Assembly: GCA_003243975.1 (NCBI GenBank)
Contig: QHBJ01000023.1
Coordinates: 1 to 64,000 of the forward strand
Reading direction: 5' to 3'
Origin: Candidatus Meridianibacter frigidus
GTDB taxonomy: Bacteria; Vulcanimicrobiota; Vulcanimicrobiia; Vulcanimicrobiales; Vulcanimicrobiaceae
Length of the DNA stretch: 64,000 nucleotides
Part shown: positions 56,947 to 64,000 of the stretch, piece by piece
Position numbering within the stretch: position 1 is the stretch's first letter
Layout: every line of letters begins with the position of its first letter
Notes under the pieces: generated by a model
Databases searched by the model: none
What the model was told of the DNA's origin: nothing
Seen by the model: only the letters and a program-made list of their open reading frames with translations
Program-made: the position numbers and the translations under genes

Positions 56947-58360
56947 CACACGCACACGTAGGGTCGAAGAGTTTCGGCCGCTCCACCCGCCACATGTGCG
57001 AATCTACGTCTGCGGACTTACGCCCTCGGCCGAACCGCACATCGGCCACTTCCGCACCTACCTATTCTTTGATGTGTTGCGACGGTATCTCGAACATCTT
57101 GGTTACGACGTTCGCTACGTGCAGAATGTTACCGACATCGATGATCGTAGTATTGCGCGCGCGATGGATACCGGCGAGCATTGGTACGATATCGTCAGGG
57201 GGTTCTACGCGATGTTCAAGGACGCATGGCGCAAACTGGGGTTATTGCCGCTCGATGCGCACAACGAACCATACGCTACGCGTTTTATACCGCAGATTCA
57301 AATCATGATCTCCGAATTGATCGGTCGCGACTTGGCCTACGTCGCACGGGATGGAATCTACTACCGCGTTTCCAAGTTCGCCGGTTACGGCGCGCTCTCA
57401 AATCGAAATCTTGAAGAACTTCAAGCCGGCGCCCGCATCGAGATCGACGAGTTTAAAGAGGACCCGCTGGATTTTGCGCTCTGGAAGTTCGCCAAGCCCG
57501 GCGAGCCGAATTGGCCGTTTGAGGGCTATGGCGCCGGACGTCCGGGGTGGCACATCGAGTGTTCGGCGATGGCGCGCGAGCTCTTGGATCAGGAAGGATG
57601 CGGATTCGATATCCACGGCGGCGGCGCGGACTTGATCTTTCCGCATCATGAAAATGAGATCGCACAGAGCGAACCCTTGATGCGGAGCCCGCCGATGTCG
57701 AACTTTTGGGTGCACGGCGGCTTGTTGCTGCACGAAAGCAAGAAGATGTCGAAGTCGCTGGGCAACTTCGAACCCGTGGGCGGCCTTTTGGAGCGCCACG
57801 ATCCGCAAGCGATTCGGCTGCTATTCCTACAGACGGGCTACAGCAAAGTGATGAATTTCACCGAAGGTTCGATCACCGCCGCCGCCGCAGGATTGCAGAG
57901 GCTCAAGGCAACGTATCGCAGTTTGGCCCTCGCCGGAGCCCCCTCGACCCCGCAGTCTTCCGGAGCGCTGGTTGCGCGCATCGAGCAAGTCATGGGCGAG
58001 GACATGAACACTGCCGCCGCCATCGCGGAACTTCACCGCGGCGCGGCGCCCGAAGAATTTGGGCAATTCATCTACGCTCTGCAATTGCTGGGATTGAGCC
58101 CATCGCAACAGTGGATGGAGCACGCGCAGCTCGAGCTTCCCGATGATCTTGCGCAAAAACTCGTGCGGGAGCTAGGACCCACGGTTGCGCTGAATGGCGC
58201 AGAACCCCAAGAAGCCGTGGCTCACGTTATTGCGCTGCGCACGAAGGCGCGCGCGCAAAAGGATTGGACCGAATCCGATCGCCTTCGCGACGCGCTCGCA
58301 CGCGCCGGCGTGGCCCTCGAGGATTCCAAGGACGGCACGACGTGGACCGTTCGTCCGTAG
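56930..58360 (+). CDS. cysS: Cysteine-tRNA ligase
   Basis: 476 residues from ATG 56930 (ATG 56921 also possible). CGLTPSAEPHIGHFRTYLFF (HIGH and first zinc Cys), WHIECSAMA and HPHHENEIAQSE-like zinc region (FPHHENEIAQSE), KKMSKSLGN, and the DALR domain. Overlaps the cysE end. The adjacency to cysE couples cysteine supply with its charging. Confidence 0.96.
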   Translation: MLKLYNTRTRRVEEFRPLHPPHVRIYVCGLTPSAEPHIGHFRTYLFFDVLRRYLEHLGYDVRYVQNVTDIDDRSIARAMDTGEHWYDIVRGFYAMFKDAWRKLGLLPLDAHNEPYATRFIPQIQIMISELIGRDLAYVARDGIYYRVSKFAGYGALSNRNLEELQAGARIEIDEFKEDPLDFALWKFAKPGEPNWPFEGYGAGRPGWHIECSAMARELLDQEGCGFDIHGGGADLIFPHHENEIAQSEPLMRSPPMSNFWVHGGLLLHESKKMSKSLGNFEPVGGLLERHDPQAIRLLFLQTGYSKVMNFTEGSITAAAAGLQRLKATYRSLALAGAPSTPQSSGALVARIEQVMGEDMNTAAAIAELHRGAAPEEFGQFIYALQLLGLSPSQQWMEHAQLELPDDLAQKLVRELGPTVALNGAEPQEAVAHVIALRTKARAQKDWTESDRLRDALARAGVALEDSKDGTTWTVRP

Positions 58361-59136
58361 GGCGAAGGCGAGCCGGGCTTGTCATCGACCTCGACGACGT
58401 CATCTACGGCATTCACGCTTTAGACGAGGCCCTGAACGCGGGCGAGAAGCTTCGGACGATTCATATCGGTGCCCAGCGCCGGCGCGACCCGGCCGTACGC
58501 CATTTCATCGATGAAGCCAAAGCCCGAGGCATTCCCCTGCGCTTCGAGGACGGTGCCTTCTTCGCGCACTTTCCGTACAAAGCGCATCAGAGCGTCGTGG
58601 CGTTCGGCGAGCCATTTTCATATGTAAGTCTCGATGACATTCTCGCGACGCCGCGCACGGGGCCGCTCTTGGTCGTGCTGCTGGATCACATCACGGACCC
58701 CCACAATGCCGGGGCCATCATTCGCACGGCCGAAGCGGCGGGCGCGCACGGCCTCATCCTGCCGGAACGCCGAGCCGTGGGGGTGAACGCGACAGTGCGC
58801 AAAGCCGCGGCGGGAGCCGCCGCGCACCTGCCCGTTGCCCGTGTCGCCAACATCGCCCAGAGCGTACGCATTCTAAAGAAGGCCGGGGTTTGGGTGGCTG
58901 GCGCAGATGCTTCGGAATCCGCCGTGCCCTACGACGGCGTCGATTTGCGGGGCGACTGTGCGGTCGTGATCGGGGCCGAGGGGCACGGGCTCTCCCAATT
59001 GGTAGCTCGGGAGTGCGATTTTCTGCTCAGAATTCCCATGTTGGGAATGGTGGGTTCCCTCAACGCTTCCGTGGCGGCAGGGGTCCTCTTGTACGAGGTC
59101 GTCCGCCAGCGAGCAGGCTCAGAGAAATCGCCTTGA
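58342..59136 (+). CDS. rlmB: 23S rRNA 2'-O-methyltransferase RlmB (TrmH/SpoU family)
   Basis: 264 residues from GTG 58342. Substrate-binding N domain (DVIYGIHALDEALNAG), then SPOUT motifs: LLDHITDPHNAGAIIRTAEA, VVIGAEGHGLSQLV and RIPMLGMVGSLNASVAAGV. Methylates a guanosine of 23S rRNA. The start could also be a GTA at 58357 overlapping the cysS stop as GTAG. The ribonuclease gene mrnC that sits between cysS and rlmB in Bacillus is missing. Confidence 0.94.
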   Translation: MDRSSVGRRRAGLVIDLDDVIYGIHALDEALNAGEKLRTIHIGAQRRRDPAVRHFIDEAKARGIPLRFEDGAFFAHFPYKAHQSVVAFGEPFSYVSLDDILATPRTGPLLVVLLDHITDPHNAGAIIRTAEAAGAHGLILPERRAVGVNATVRKAAAGAAAHLPVARVANIAQSVRILKKAGVWVAGADASESAVPYDGVDLRGDCAVVIGAEGHGLSQLVARECDFLLRIPMLGMVGSLNASVAAGVLLYEVVRQRAGSEKSP

Positions 59137-59161
59137 CGCGCAAGGAGGTCCCTCCTATACT
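59133..59161 (+). promoter_or_regulatory. Near-consensus sigma-70 promoter of sigH with an inverted repeat in its spacer
   Basis: TTGACG (59133-59138), 17-base spacer, TATACT (59156-59161). The spacer holds AGGAGG-TC-CCTCCT (59143-59156), a perfect inverted repeat between the two boxes that could bind a repressor. The same AAGGAGG could alternatively serve as a ribosome site on read-through mRNA. Confidence 0.7.
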
Positions 59162-59233
59162 ATGCAGGATGTGCCGCGCTCGACGGGCTGCGGCCTGCGA
59201 TTTTCGGCACATTTTCCCAGGGGCAAGATTTTG

Positions 59234-59881
59234 ATGGCTATCACCCATCCCGCACCGGATGGACTCGAATATCAGCAGCGGGCGGACGAGGACCTCGTCG
59301 CCACCGCCAAGGGCGGGGACAATCTCGCGATGGAGTTCCTGCTCAACAAGTATAAGAATTTCGTTCGGATCAAGGCCAAGAGCTACTTCCTGATCGGAGC
59401 CGATCGCGAGGACATCATCCAAGAAGGAATGATTGGCCTCTATAAGGCCGTTCGGGACTTCAAAGCCGACAAGCTGTCCAGCTTCCGGGCTTTTGCCGAG
59501 CTCTGCATCACCCGCCAAATCATCACGGCGATCAAGACCGCCACGCGCCAGAAGCACATTCCGCTTAATCAGTACATCTCGCTAAACAAGCCGATTTACG
59601 ATGAAGACAGCGAGCGCACGCTTTTGGACGTCATGGCCTCGCAGAAGATGTCTGATCCCGAAGAACTTGTGATCAATCAGGAAGTCTCGCAAGACATCAA
59701 AGAGCGCATTCAAGAGAATCTATCCGAGCTGGAGTCGCAAGTGCTGCTTTCGTATCTGGAAGGCAAGAGCTACCAGGAGATGGCGCGCGACCTCGGCCGC
59801 CACGTGAAATCGATCGATAACGCGCTGCAGCGAGTCAAGCGCAAGATCGAAAAGAATCTCTCCGAGATCGAATTACCGTAA
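59234..59881 (+). CDS. sigH: RNA polymerase sigma factor of the SigH (sigma-30) type
   Basis: 215 residues. Region 2 (DIIQEGMIGLYKAVRDF, FRAFAELCITRQIITAIKTA) and region 4 (LSYLEGKSYQEMARDLGRHV) match Firmicutes SigH closely. In those bacteria SigH drives stationary-phase, competence and early sporulation genes. It keeps the SigH place after rlmB. ATG 59234 with AGGGG about ten bases upstream; ATG 59162 would add 24 residues without homology. No sporulation gene is visible here, so the regulon is unknown. Confidence 0.93.
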   Translation: MAITHPAPDGLEYQQRADEDLVATAKGGDNLAMEFLLNKYKNFVRIKAKSYFLIGADREDIIQEGMIGLYKAVRDFKADKLSSFRAFAELCITRQIITAIKTATRQKHIPLNQYISLNKPIYDEDSERTLLDVMASQKMSDPEELVINQEVSQDIKERIQENLSELESQVLLSYLEGKSYQEMARDLGRHVKSIDNALQRVKRKIEKNLSEIELP

Positions 59882-59904
59882 ACGAGCTGGTTCGAGATCC
59901 ATCC

Positions 59905-59935
59905 AAGGGGCGCCCGTGCGGGCGCCCCTTGTAAT
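59905..59935 (+). terminator. Rho-independent-type terminator after sigH
   Basis: Perfect 11-bp stem AAGGGGCGCCC with GGGCGCCCCTT around a GTGC loop, followed by GTAATTTTA. It closes the long fakA-sigH gene run and may serve both strands, since the tRNA gene points toward it. Confidence 0.8.
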
Positions 59936-59938
59936 TTT

Positions 59939-60010
59939 AGCCGGCGGTCAGGATCGAACTGACGGCCTGAACTTTACAAAAGTCCTGCTCTACCACTGAG
60001 CTACGCCGGC
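59939..60010 (-). tRNA. tRNA-Thr (anticodon TGT)
   Basis: Cloverleaf on the minus strand: acceptor GCCGGCG/CGCCGGC, D arm GCTC-AGTGGTA-GAGC, anticodon arm GGACT-TTTGTAA-AGTTC (one G-T pair) with anticodon TGT, variable loop AGGCC, T arm GTCAG-TTCGATC-CTGAC, discriminator T. CCA is not encoded. Reads ACA threonine codons. Confidence 0.95.
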
Positions 60011-60251
60011 TAGCGGGAGTTGATTGTTCGGGCGGGGCTCTGTTGACCTCCGGGAGCCGGGGAAACCGCCGGAACGCTTGGGGGGCTGTGGATGCTCCCG
60101 CCATCTTGATTGTCTCGGTGCGCATTTCGCCACGCCCTCCCGTTTCCACGGTTGAGGCTACGAAATGTTGACATCAACGAATGGCAACTCGGGCAGAGCA
60201 GAATGACGTTGTCGTCGCGTCGCCTTAGGCCGCGGGAATCCAGCTCCGGTT

Positions 60252-60468
60252 GTGGCCGCGATGAACGAGCGGTGGTCGCTCGATTTCGTTCACGACACCT
60301 TGGCTTCTGGACGACGGATCCGCACGCTCAACATCGTGGATGATTTTACCCGAGAATGCTTGGCCATTGAAGTCGACACCTCGCTTACCGGGCTGCGAGT
60401 CGTACGGGTTCTAGAGGCGATCGCAAGCGTGCGTGGTTATCCGAAAACCCTGGTAATGGACAACGGGA
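60252..60468 (+). pseudogene. IS3-family transposase (integrase core) fragment
   Basis: Encodes NERWSLDFVHDTLASGRRIR, TLNIVDDFTRECLAIEVDTS and GYPKTLVMDNG, the first part of the rve integrase core of IS3-type OrfB including the first Asp and the DNG motif. Sequence leaves the family right after DNG and the last catalytic Glu is lost. No OrfA, terminal repeats or target duplication seen. A remnant of an insertion sequence. Confidence 0.85.
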
Positions 60469-60528
60469 ACCAAGCTAACGTCTTTGGTCATGCTTTGTTG
60501 GGCACGCGACCGGAAAGTCCGGTCCGGC

Positions 60529-60768
60529 ATGGAAATCAACCCAAATACGATCGAGAATCATGAATACGATGTCGTGCTAGACGCTCTTTTCGGTTTTGGC
60601 TTAAACGCCGCCCCTCGCGGTACAAGCGCCCAACTGATCAACTGGGCGAACACGACACGCAAGACCATACTTTCGCTGGACTTGCCCTCTGGCCTCGATG
60701 CAATGCGGCGCCTGCACGAGGCGCACCCATGCGGAGCCTGTGATACAAAACCGCCCGACTATAAGTGA
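60529..60768 (+). pseudogene. NAD(P)H-hydrate epimerase (YjeF N-domain) fragment
   Basis: The stretch YDVVLDALFGFGLNAAPRG followed by ILSLDLPSGLDA is the core of NnrE/YjeF_N (VVxDALFGTGL, VxSVDIPSGLD). Only about 55 residues of the family remain; the sequence then changes to unrelated residues ending in DTKPPDYK. Joined to the IS3 remnant about 60 bases upstream. A decay product of a larger gene, not a working enzyme. Confidence 0.7.
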
Positions 60769-60824
60769 GAACCAATCGCAAAGCGAAGGACTCGGTTAAA
60801 CCGGCTCGCCGTTGTAGCGCATAC

Positions 60825-61289
60825 TCACTTCATCTTCGAACGTGGGAATAGGCGGCTGCTCAGCTTAAAACGGCGATCGGTTGTAACGATGCGGCTGTAG
60901 GTATCGCGCGTCAAACCGCCGCTTCGCAACGATTCAATGATCCGCTGTAAGTCGTGTTGATCAACCGCAATGACTTCAAGCAACCAGTCGTAACGCCCGG
61001 TCGTCACGAGGGCGCGGATTACACCCGGCGTCGCGGCGGTTATCTTCTCGAATTGCTCATTGCTGACTCCGGATTCCATCTTCACTTCGATTAATGCCTG
61101 CAGCCCAACGCCAAGGTGACGGGAATCGATCTCCGCGGTGAATCGCCTAATGACTCCGACTTCGTGCAGCCTGCGTACACGCTCCGCTACCGCATTTGCA
61201 CTCAGGCCGACCTTATCTGAGAGATGAGCATAGGAGATTCGAGCGTCGCCCTCCAGCACGCAGAGGATATCTCCGTCAAGCACGTCCAT
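60825..61289 (-). CDS. Lrp/AsnC-family transcriptional regulator
   Basis: 154 residues. Helix-turn-helix at about 5-60 (ISYAHLSDKVGLSANAVAER, VRRLHEVGVIRRF) and the RAM ligand domain (VGLQALIEVKMESG, TGRYDWLLEVIAVDQHDLQ). Stand-alone amino-acid-responsive regulator; divergent from the ECF sigma gene across a 450-base gap. Confidence 0.93.
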   Translation of the reverse strand: MDVLDGDILCVLEGDARISYAHLSDKVGLSANAVAERVRRLHEVGVIRRFTAEIDSRHLGVGLQALIEVKMESGVSNEQFEKITAATPGVIRALVTTGRYDWLLEVIAVDQHDLQRIIESLRSGGLTRDTYSRIVTTDRRFKLSSRLFPRSKMK

Positions 61290-61742
61290 TGCAGTGACTT
61301 CTTCTGCCCTTTCTCAACTTTTCCCTCAAACACCGTGAAAGTCGCACCGTGCGCCGCGGTATAATAATGTTGGGTTCTCGTTCAGGCGAAAGCGTCGTTG
61401 ATAGAGGGCCCGTCGCAACGTGTCTTTGTAACTTGCTGTGCAAACGAAATTACGAGCATTGATACCCCGGACGCGTTGACACAATGTTTAGACTTACGCC
61501 AAGATCGTCACGCTGAGTGCTTAAGCGAATAACCGTTACTCTGCCCGCTCATCTCGTTTCCCATTTGGAAGATATGCGGAGCACCCATCGCATTTCTGTC
61601 TCATCGGTCACTGAAATTGCGCTCCGAGATTCTCCCCGAGAGCGCCCATAGGAGAAACGCGTCCTCAAGTATCAGCGGGTCCGGTTTAGCATCGCATGGT
61701 CCGTCGATTTCGCCAGATTAGAGCGGCGGAGGGAGTTTTCCT
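61290..61742. other. Long gene-free stretch between lrp and the ECF sigma gene
   Basis: No protein frame longer than about 25 codons looks real. Base composition is clearly less GC-rich than the rest. A TATAAT lies at 61360-61365 (plus strand) without a good -35, and a TTGACA at 61476-61481 without a good -10. The stretch must hold the lrp and ECF promoters but I cannot place them. No stable terminator or tRNA seen. Confidence 0.5.
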
Positions 61743-62288
61743 ATGGAGCGACTTGAGCGCCGCGATGATGTCGACAACTTTGAGGCTTCCTACATCAAAT
61801 ATCGGGAACTAGTTTACGGCGTTGCTTTCCGTCTGCTGCGAGATCACGATGAAGCGGAAGATGTCGCACAGCAAGTTTTTCTTACTCTATGGGCAAAGCC
61901 GTTCACCTTTCGGGGTGGCAACCTTGAGGCGTGGCTTACGACCGTGACTCGTAACTATTCAATTACGCTCCTTCGTCGTCATCGCTCTCGACCGTTCGGA
62001 CGACTCTACGCAGAGGCGGACCGCGTCGCCGACCCAAATGCGTTCAACCTTGAAGACGAGGTCATGATACGGCAACTGTCACAACGCGTGCGAGAATCGA
62101 TCTCAAGCTTGAAACCTGCACAACGGTCACTTGTGCTAGCGGCGTTTTTTAGCGGAGAAACGCACGAAATGATTGCCCGCACAACGTTGATGCCGCTCGG
62201 GACCGTCAAAACACGTATACGGGCTGGGCTTCGCCGTATGCTCCGGCGAGACGGGCACGCCCTCCGCCACTGGGTGACCGTTGTGTGA
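61743..62288 (+). CDS. ECF-type RNA polymerase sigma factor
   Basis: 181 residues. Sigma-70 region 2 (YRELVYGVAFRLLRDHDEAE, DVAQQVFLTLWAKP) and region 4 (SLKPAQRSLVLAAFFSGETH, GTVKTRIRAGLRRML). ATG with GGAGGGAG about eight bases upstream. ECF genes usually precede an anti-sigma factor; here only a small secreted peptide follows, so the control is unclear. Confidence 0.93.
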   Translation: MERLERRDDVDNFEASYIKYRELVYGVAFRLLRDHDEAEDVAQQVFLTLWAKPFTFRGGNLEAWLTTVTRNYSITLLRRHRSRPFGRLYAEADRVADPNAFNLEDEVMIRQLSQRVRESISSLKPAQRSLVLAAFFSGETHEMIARTTLMPLGTVKTRIRAGLRRMLRRDGHALRHWVTVV

Positions 62289-62382
62289 AAAGCCTCTGCC
62301 GGTGAACTCCCAAAATCGAATGCCCACCTGCGCACTGGACCCCCAAAACGTTCAAAACACCTCACACGACTAGGAGATAGTG

Positions 62383-62549
62383 ATGACCAAATTGCTGACC
62401 TTATTCTTCGCAGGAGCGATGGTGTTCACGGCACAATCGGCCCTGGCAATGGACGCAATGCATAGCTCAATCCCTAAATGCGGCGCCGGCGATCTTGTGT
62501 CGCAGCCAATATGAAAATGAAAATGTACGGGATGCACGCCCGAGGGTAA
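62383..62549 (+). pseudogene. Small secreted peptide gene with a probable one-base deletion
   Basis: ATG with AGGAG about six bases upstream. The first 43 codons give a signal peptide (LLTLFFAGAMVFTAQSALA) and SSIPKCGAGDLV, then stop at 62512. One extra G in GTGTC (62497-62502 area) would continue as GDLVVAANMKMKMYGMHARG with a stop at 62547. This restored end resembles small Met/Lys-rich secreted proteins with a KCxxGDPVV motif. As written, the product is a 43-residue peptide. Confidence 0.5.
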
Positions 62550-62669
62550 AGTCACTGTCCCGGCACAGCGTTTATTGAGCGACGTGCGCCTGCCCGCTTT
62601 CGCGAGGCAGGACCTGACCGTCTACATCCAGATTTGGCGGCCGCGCGTTGTAGCGGTATACAAAATGCC

Positions 62670-62960
62670 GTGACGGGGAGAATACCAACGCGATTTTTCC
62701 AACGCTTGCTGCTGCCGGCTCTCCTCCTTGGCTTCGTATGCGGCGGCCGGGCAGTCGCGCATCCGCTTGGCAACTTTACGATCAACCATTTGGCCAAGGT
62801 CGGCGTCGGCGCTCGCAAGTTGCACGTACGCTATATCCTCGATATCGCCGAGAGAGCAGAGGCAGCTCGCCGGTTCTCCGCTCTTGCAACAAATCCGCAG
62901 TTCGATGTCTTTGAGGCGGACGACGCACCCACGCAGCTCGCGACGCTCGGCAAACGGTGA
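62670..62960 (+). pseudogene. Truncated N terminus of a nickel/cobalt-type transporter
   Basis: 96 residues from GTG 62670. Signal segment (LLLPALLLGFVCGGRAVA) then AHPLGNFTINHLAKVGVGAR and KLHVRYILDIAE, the hallmark start of large HoxN/UreH-like nickel/cobalt exporters, which normally continue with IPTFQ and hundreds of residues of membrane spans. Here the sequence switches to RAEAARRFSALATNPQ and stops. An internal deletion seems to have joined this start to another gene's end; the stop overlaps the next gene's GTG (GTGA). Confidence 0.6.
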
Positions 62961-64000
62961 ATCCTCGAACTTTGTTATTATTGGCCGCAACGGTCCTCGC
63001 AGCGCTCTTGTTCTGGCCGGTTTTCGGCTCCAGCGGTCACGAGCGCACTGGCGGCCCTACGCCGGCGCCCGTGATGCCCGACTATTTGTACAGGGACAAG
63101 ACCATCGCTTTTTACGAGATGCGCGTAAGGCGGGACCCGCAAGACCAAATAAGTGCAAGAATGTTGGCCGGGCAATACATGCAGCGCTACCGGGAATCGT
63201 CCGATATCGACGATATAAAGCGTGCCCTGGTGCAAGCGCGCCGTTCGATCGCTTTGCAACCAGCGAACAGTTCCAGTTCCTATGAAGTAGCCGCCTCGGG
63301 AGAAACGGCGCTGCATTTGTTCGCCAAGGCGTTGGCGGACGAGCGATACGCCCATGCGGACCGCAGCGATGATATGAATGCAGTGGCACAGATCGCCTCG
63401 CTCGACATGGAGTTGGGACGCTACGATGCGGCGCGTGCGATTATTCGGCCCGCTGCGCAGCAACACCCCGCTGACGCGGGTTTGCTGGCGGTGCTGGCGC
63501 GCTACGAAGAAATGACTGGACATTTGAAGGACGCGCGCGCTTATTTGAGTCGGGCGGCAGCGATTACGGATAGCGTCATGGACAACCCGGCGCAAGCGCG
63601 CGCGTGGTTCCACTTTCGGGCCGGCGAGATGGCCTTTTCAGCCGGTGCGGTTGACGCGGCGAAGAACGACGAGCGTACCGCGCTTACGATCTTCCCGCGT
63701 TTTGCACCGGCCTTTAACGCGCTCGCGCGCTTTTGCTGGGCCACGCAAGATTGGGGTTGCGCGTTGGAAAATGCCGAAAAAGGCGCCGCCATCGTCCCGC
63801 TGCCGGAAACACTGGGCTACGAAGCGGACGCGCAACGCGCCCTCGGCGATGTTCAAGGTGCAACGCGCACGGTCGCGCTGATCGGCGCTATCGAACGCAT
63901 TGGGAACGCCTACCACGTGAGCGACCGGCTTCTCGCGGTGTACTATACCGAACACAACGTGCGGCTTCCCGATGCGCTGAAAATGGCCAGACGTGAAGTT
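62957..64000 (+). CDS. Secreted or anchored TPR-repeat protein, cut by the window end
   Basis: 348 codons from GTG 62957, open to the last base. N-terminal hydrophobic segment (LLLLAATVLAALLFWPVF) may be a signal or anchor. Then helical repeats of TPR type: ISARMLAGQYMQRYRESSD, MNAVAQIASLDMELGRYDAA, ARYEEMTGHLKDARAYLSRA, FAPAFNALARFCWATQDWGC. TPR proteins are found beside nickel-transporter-like genes, which fits the upstream fragment. Function unknown; C terminus outside the window. Confidence 0.85.
   Translation, partial: MNPRTLLLLAATVLAALLFWPVFGSSGHERTGGPTPAPVMPDYLYRDKTIAFYEMRVRRDPQDQISARMLAGQYMQRYRESSDIDDIKRALVQARRSIALQPANSSSSYEVAASGETALHLFAKALADERYAHADRSDDMNAVAQIASLDMELGRYDAARAIIRPAAQQHPADAGLLAVLARYEEMTGHLKDARAYLSRAAAITDSVMDNPAQARAWFHFRAGEMAFSAGAVDAAKNDERTALTIFPRFAPAFNALARFCWATQDWGCALENAEKGAAIVPLPETLGYEADAQRALGDVQGATRTVALIGAIERIGNAYHVSDRLLAVYYTEHNVRLPDALKMARREV

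Noticed and set aside
59939-60251. tRNA-Thr as an integration (att) site of an island
   Set aside because: The disturbed region lies on the 5' side of the tRNA, and I see no repeat of the tRNA 3' end or an integrase gene.
61476-61506. TTGACA in the lrp-ECF gap as a promoter
   Set aside because: No acceptable -10 lies 16-18 bases downstream, so it is not reported as a promoter.
62512-62523. In-frame TGA-AAA-TGA-AAA-TGT-type stretch, as a possible selenoprotein
   Set aside because: No SECIS-like hairpin is evident, and one missing base explains the stop and restores a sensible peptide end.
1-64000. CRISPR arrays, phage genes, rRNA, riboswitches
   Set aside because: No regularly spaced repeats, phage structural genes, rRNA or known riboswitch cores were found; thiL in particular lacks a TPP-type leader.

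Overview
The window is a dense, high-GC bacterial chromosome segment from an organism with an outer membrane: it carries a TolC-type outer-membrane channel and a HlyD/EmrA-type periplasmic adaptor. At the same time much of its housekeeping gene order is of the kind known from Firmicutes: yacL-ispD-ispF-gltX-cysE-cysS-rlmB-sigH, cmk-plsC-ispH, a PASTA protein followed by rpe and thiL, rpmB next to fakA-plsX, plus clpC and radA. Actinobacteria/Cyanobacteria-like traits (OpcA with Zwf, a fused transaldolase-glucose-6-phosphate isomerase) are also present. This mixture fits a deep-branching monoderm-related phylum with an outer membrane, for example Candidatus Eremiobacterota (WPS-2). That placement is an inference from gene content; no rRNA lies in the window.

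Layout. 0-2.1 kb (minus): DUF59 protein, a small membrane protein and an acyl-CoA carboxylase carboxyltransferase. 2.2-7.3 kb (plus): clpC, a large secreted protein of unknown function, a WYL regulator. 7.6-14.3 kb (plus): a His-rich secreted protein translationally linked to a histidine-utilisation operon hutH-hutU-hutI-hutF, then a lipoprotein. 14.3-19.2 kb: class A beta-lactamase-like protein (minus), divergent TetR-HlyD-TolC efflux genes and a 40-residue peptide (plus). 19.2-28.3 kb (minus): a complete pentose-phosphate operon tkt, tal-pgi fusion, gnd, zwf, opcA, pgl. 28.4-30.5 kb (plus): dapD, an aminotransferase, a glycine-zipper peptide. 30.5-37.3 kb (minus): radA, glutamate formimidoyltransferase, DUF1003 protein (frameshifted), M16 peptidase, aldehyde dehydrogenase, joined by short overlaps or tight spacing. 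37.4-47.3 kb (plus): cmk, plsC, ispH, polyprenyl synthase, a giant fused glycosyltransferase, yebC, PASTA protein, rpe, thiL. 47.3-59.9 kb: rpmB (minus), then fakA, plsX, a DegV protein, hemW, PIN/TRAM protein, ispD fused to an EF-G domain V-like module, ispF, gltX, cysE, cysS, rlmB, sigH (plus). 59.9-64 kb: tRNA-Thr followed by a disturbed region with gene fragments (IS3 transposase, NnrE), an Lrp regulator, an ECF sigma factor, two broken small genes and a TPR protein cut by the window end.

The most interesting points are (i) the IspD-EF-G-domain-V fusion; (ii) at least four operon junctions where the best-supported start codon is ATA, GTA or CTG inside a four-base stop/start overlap; (iii) a single polypeptide joining a Gpi18-like and a PMT-like glycosyltransferase; (iv) a kinase-less PASTA protein in the position of the PrkC kinase; and (v) three places where adding one base restores an expected reading frame, suggesting either assembly errors or real gene decay.
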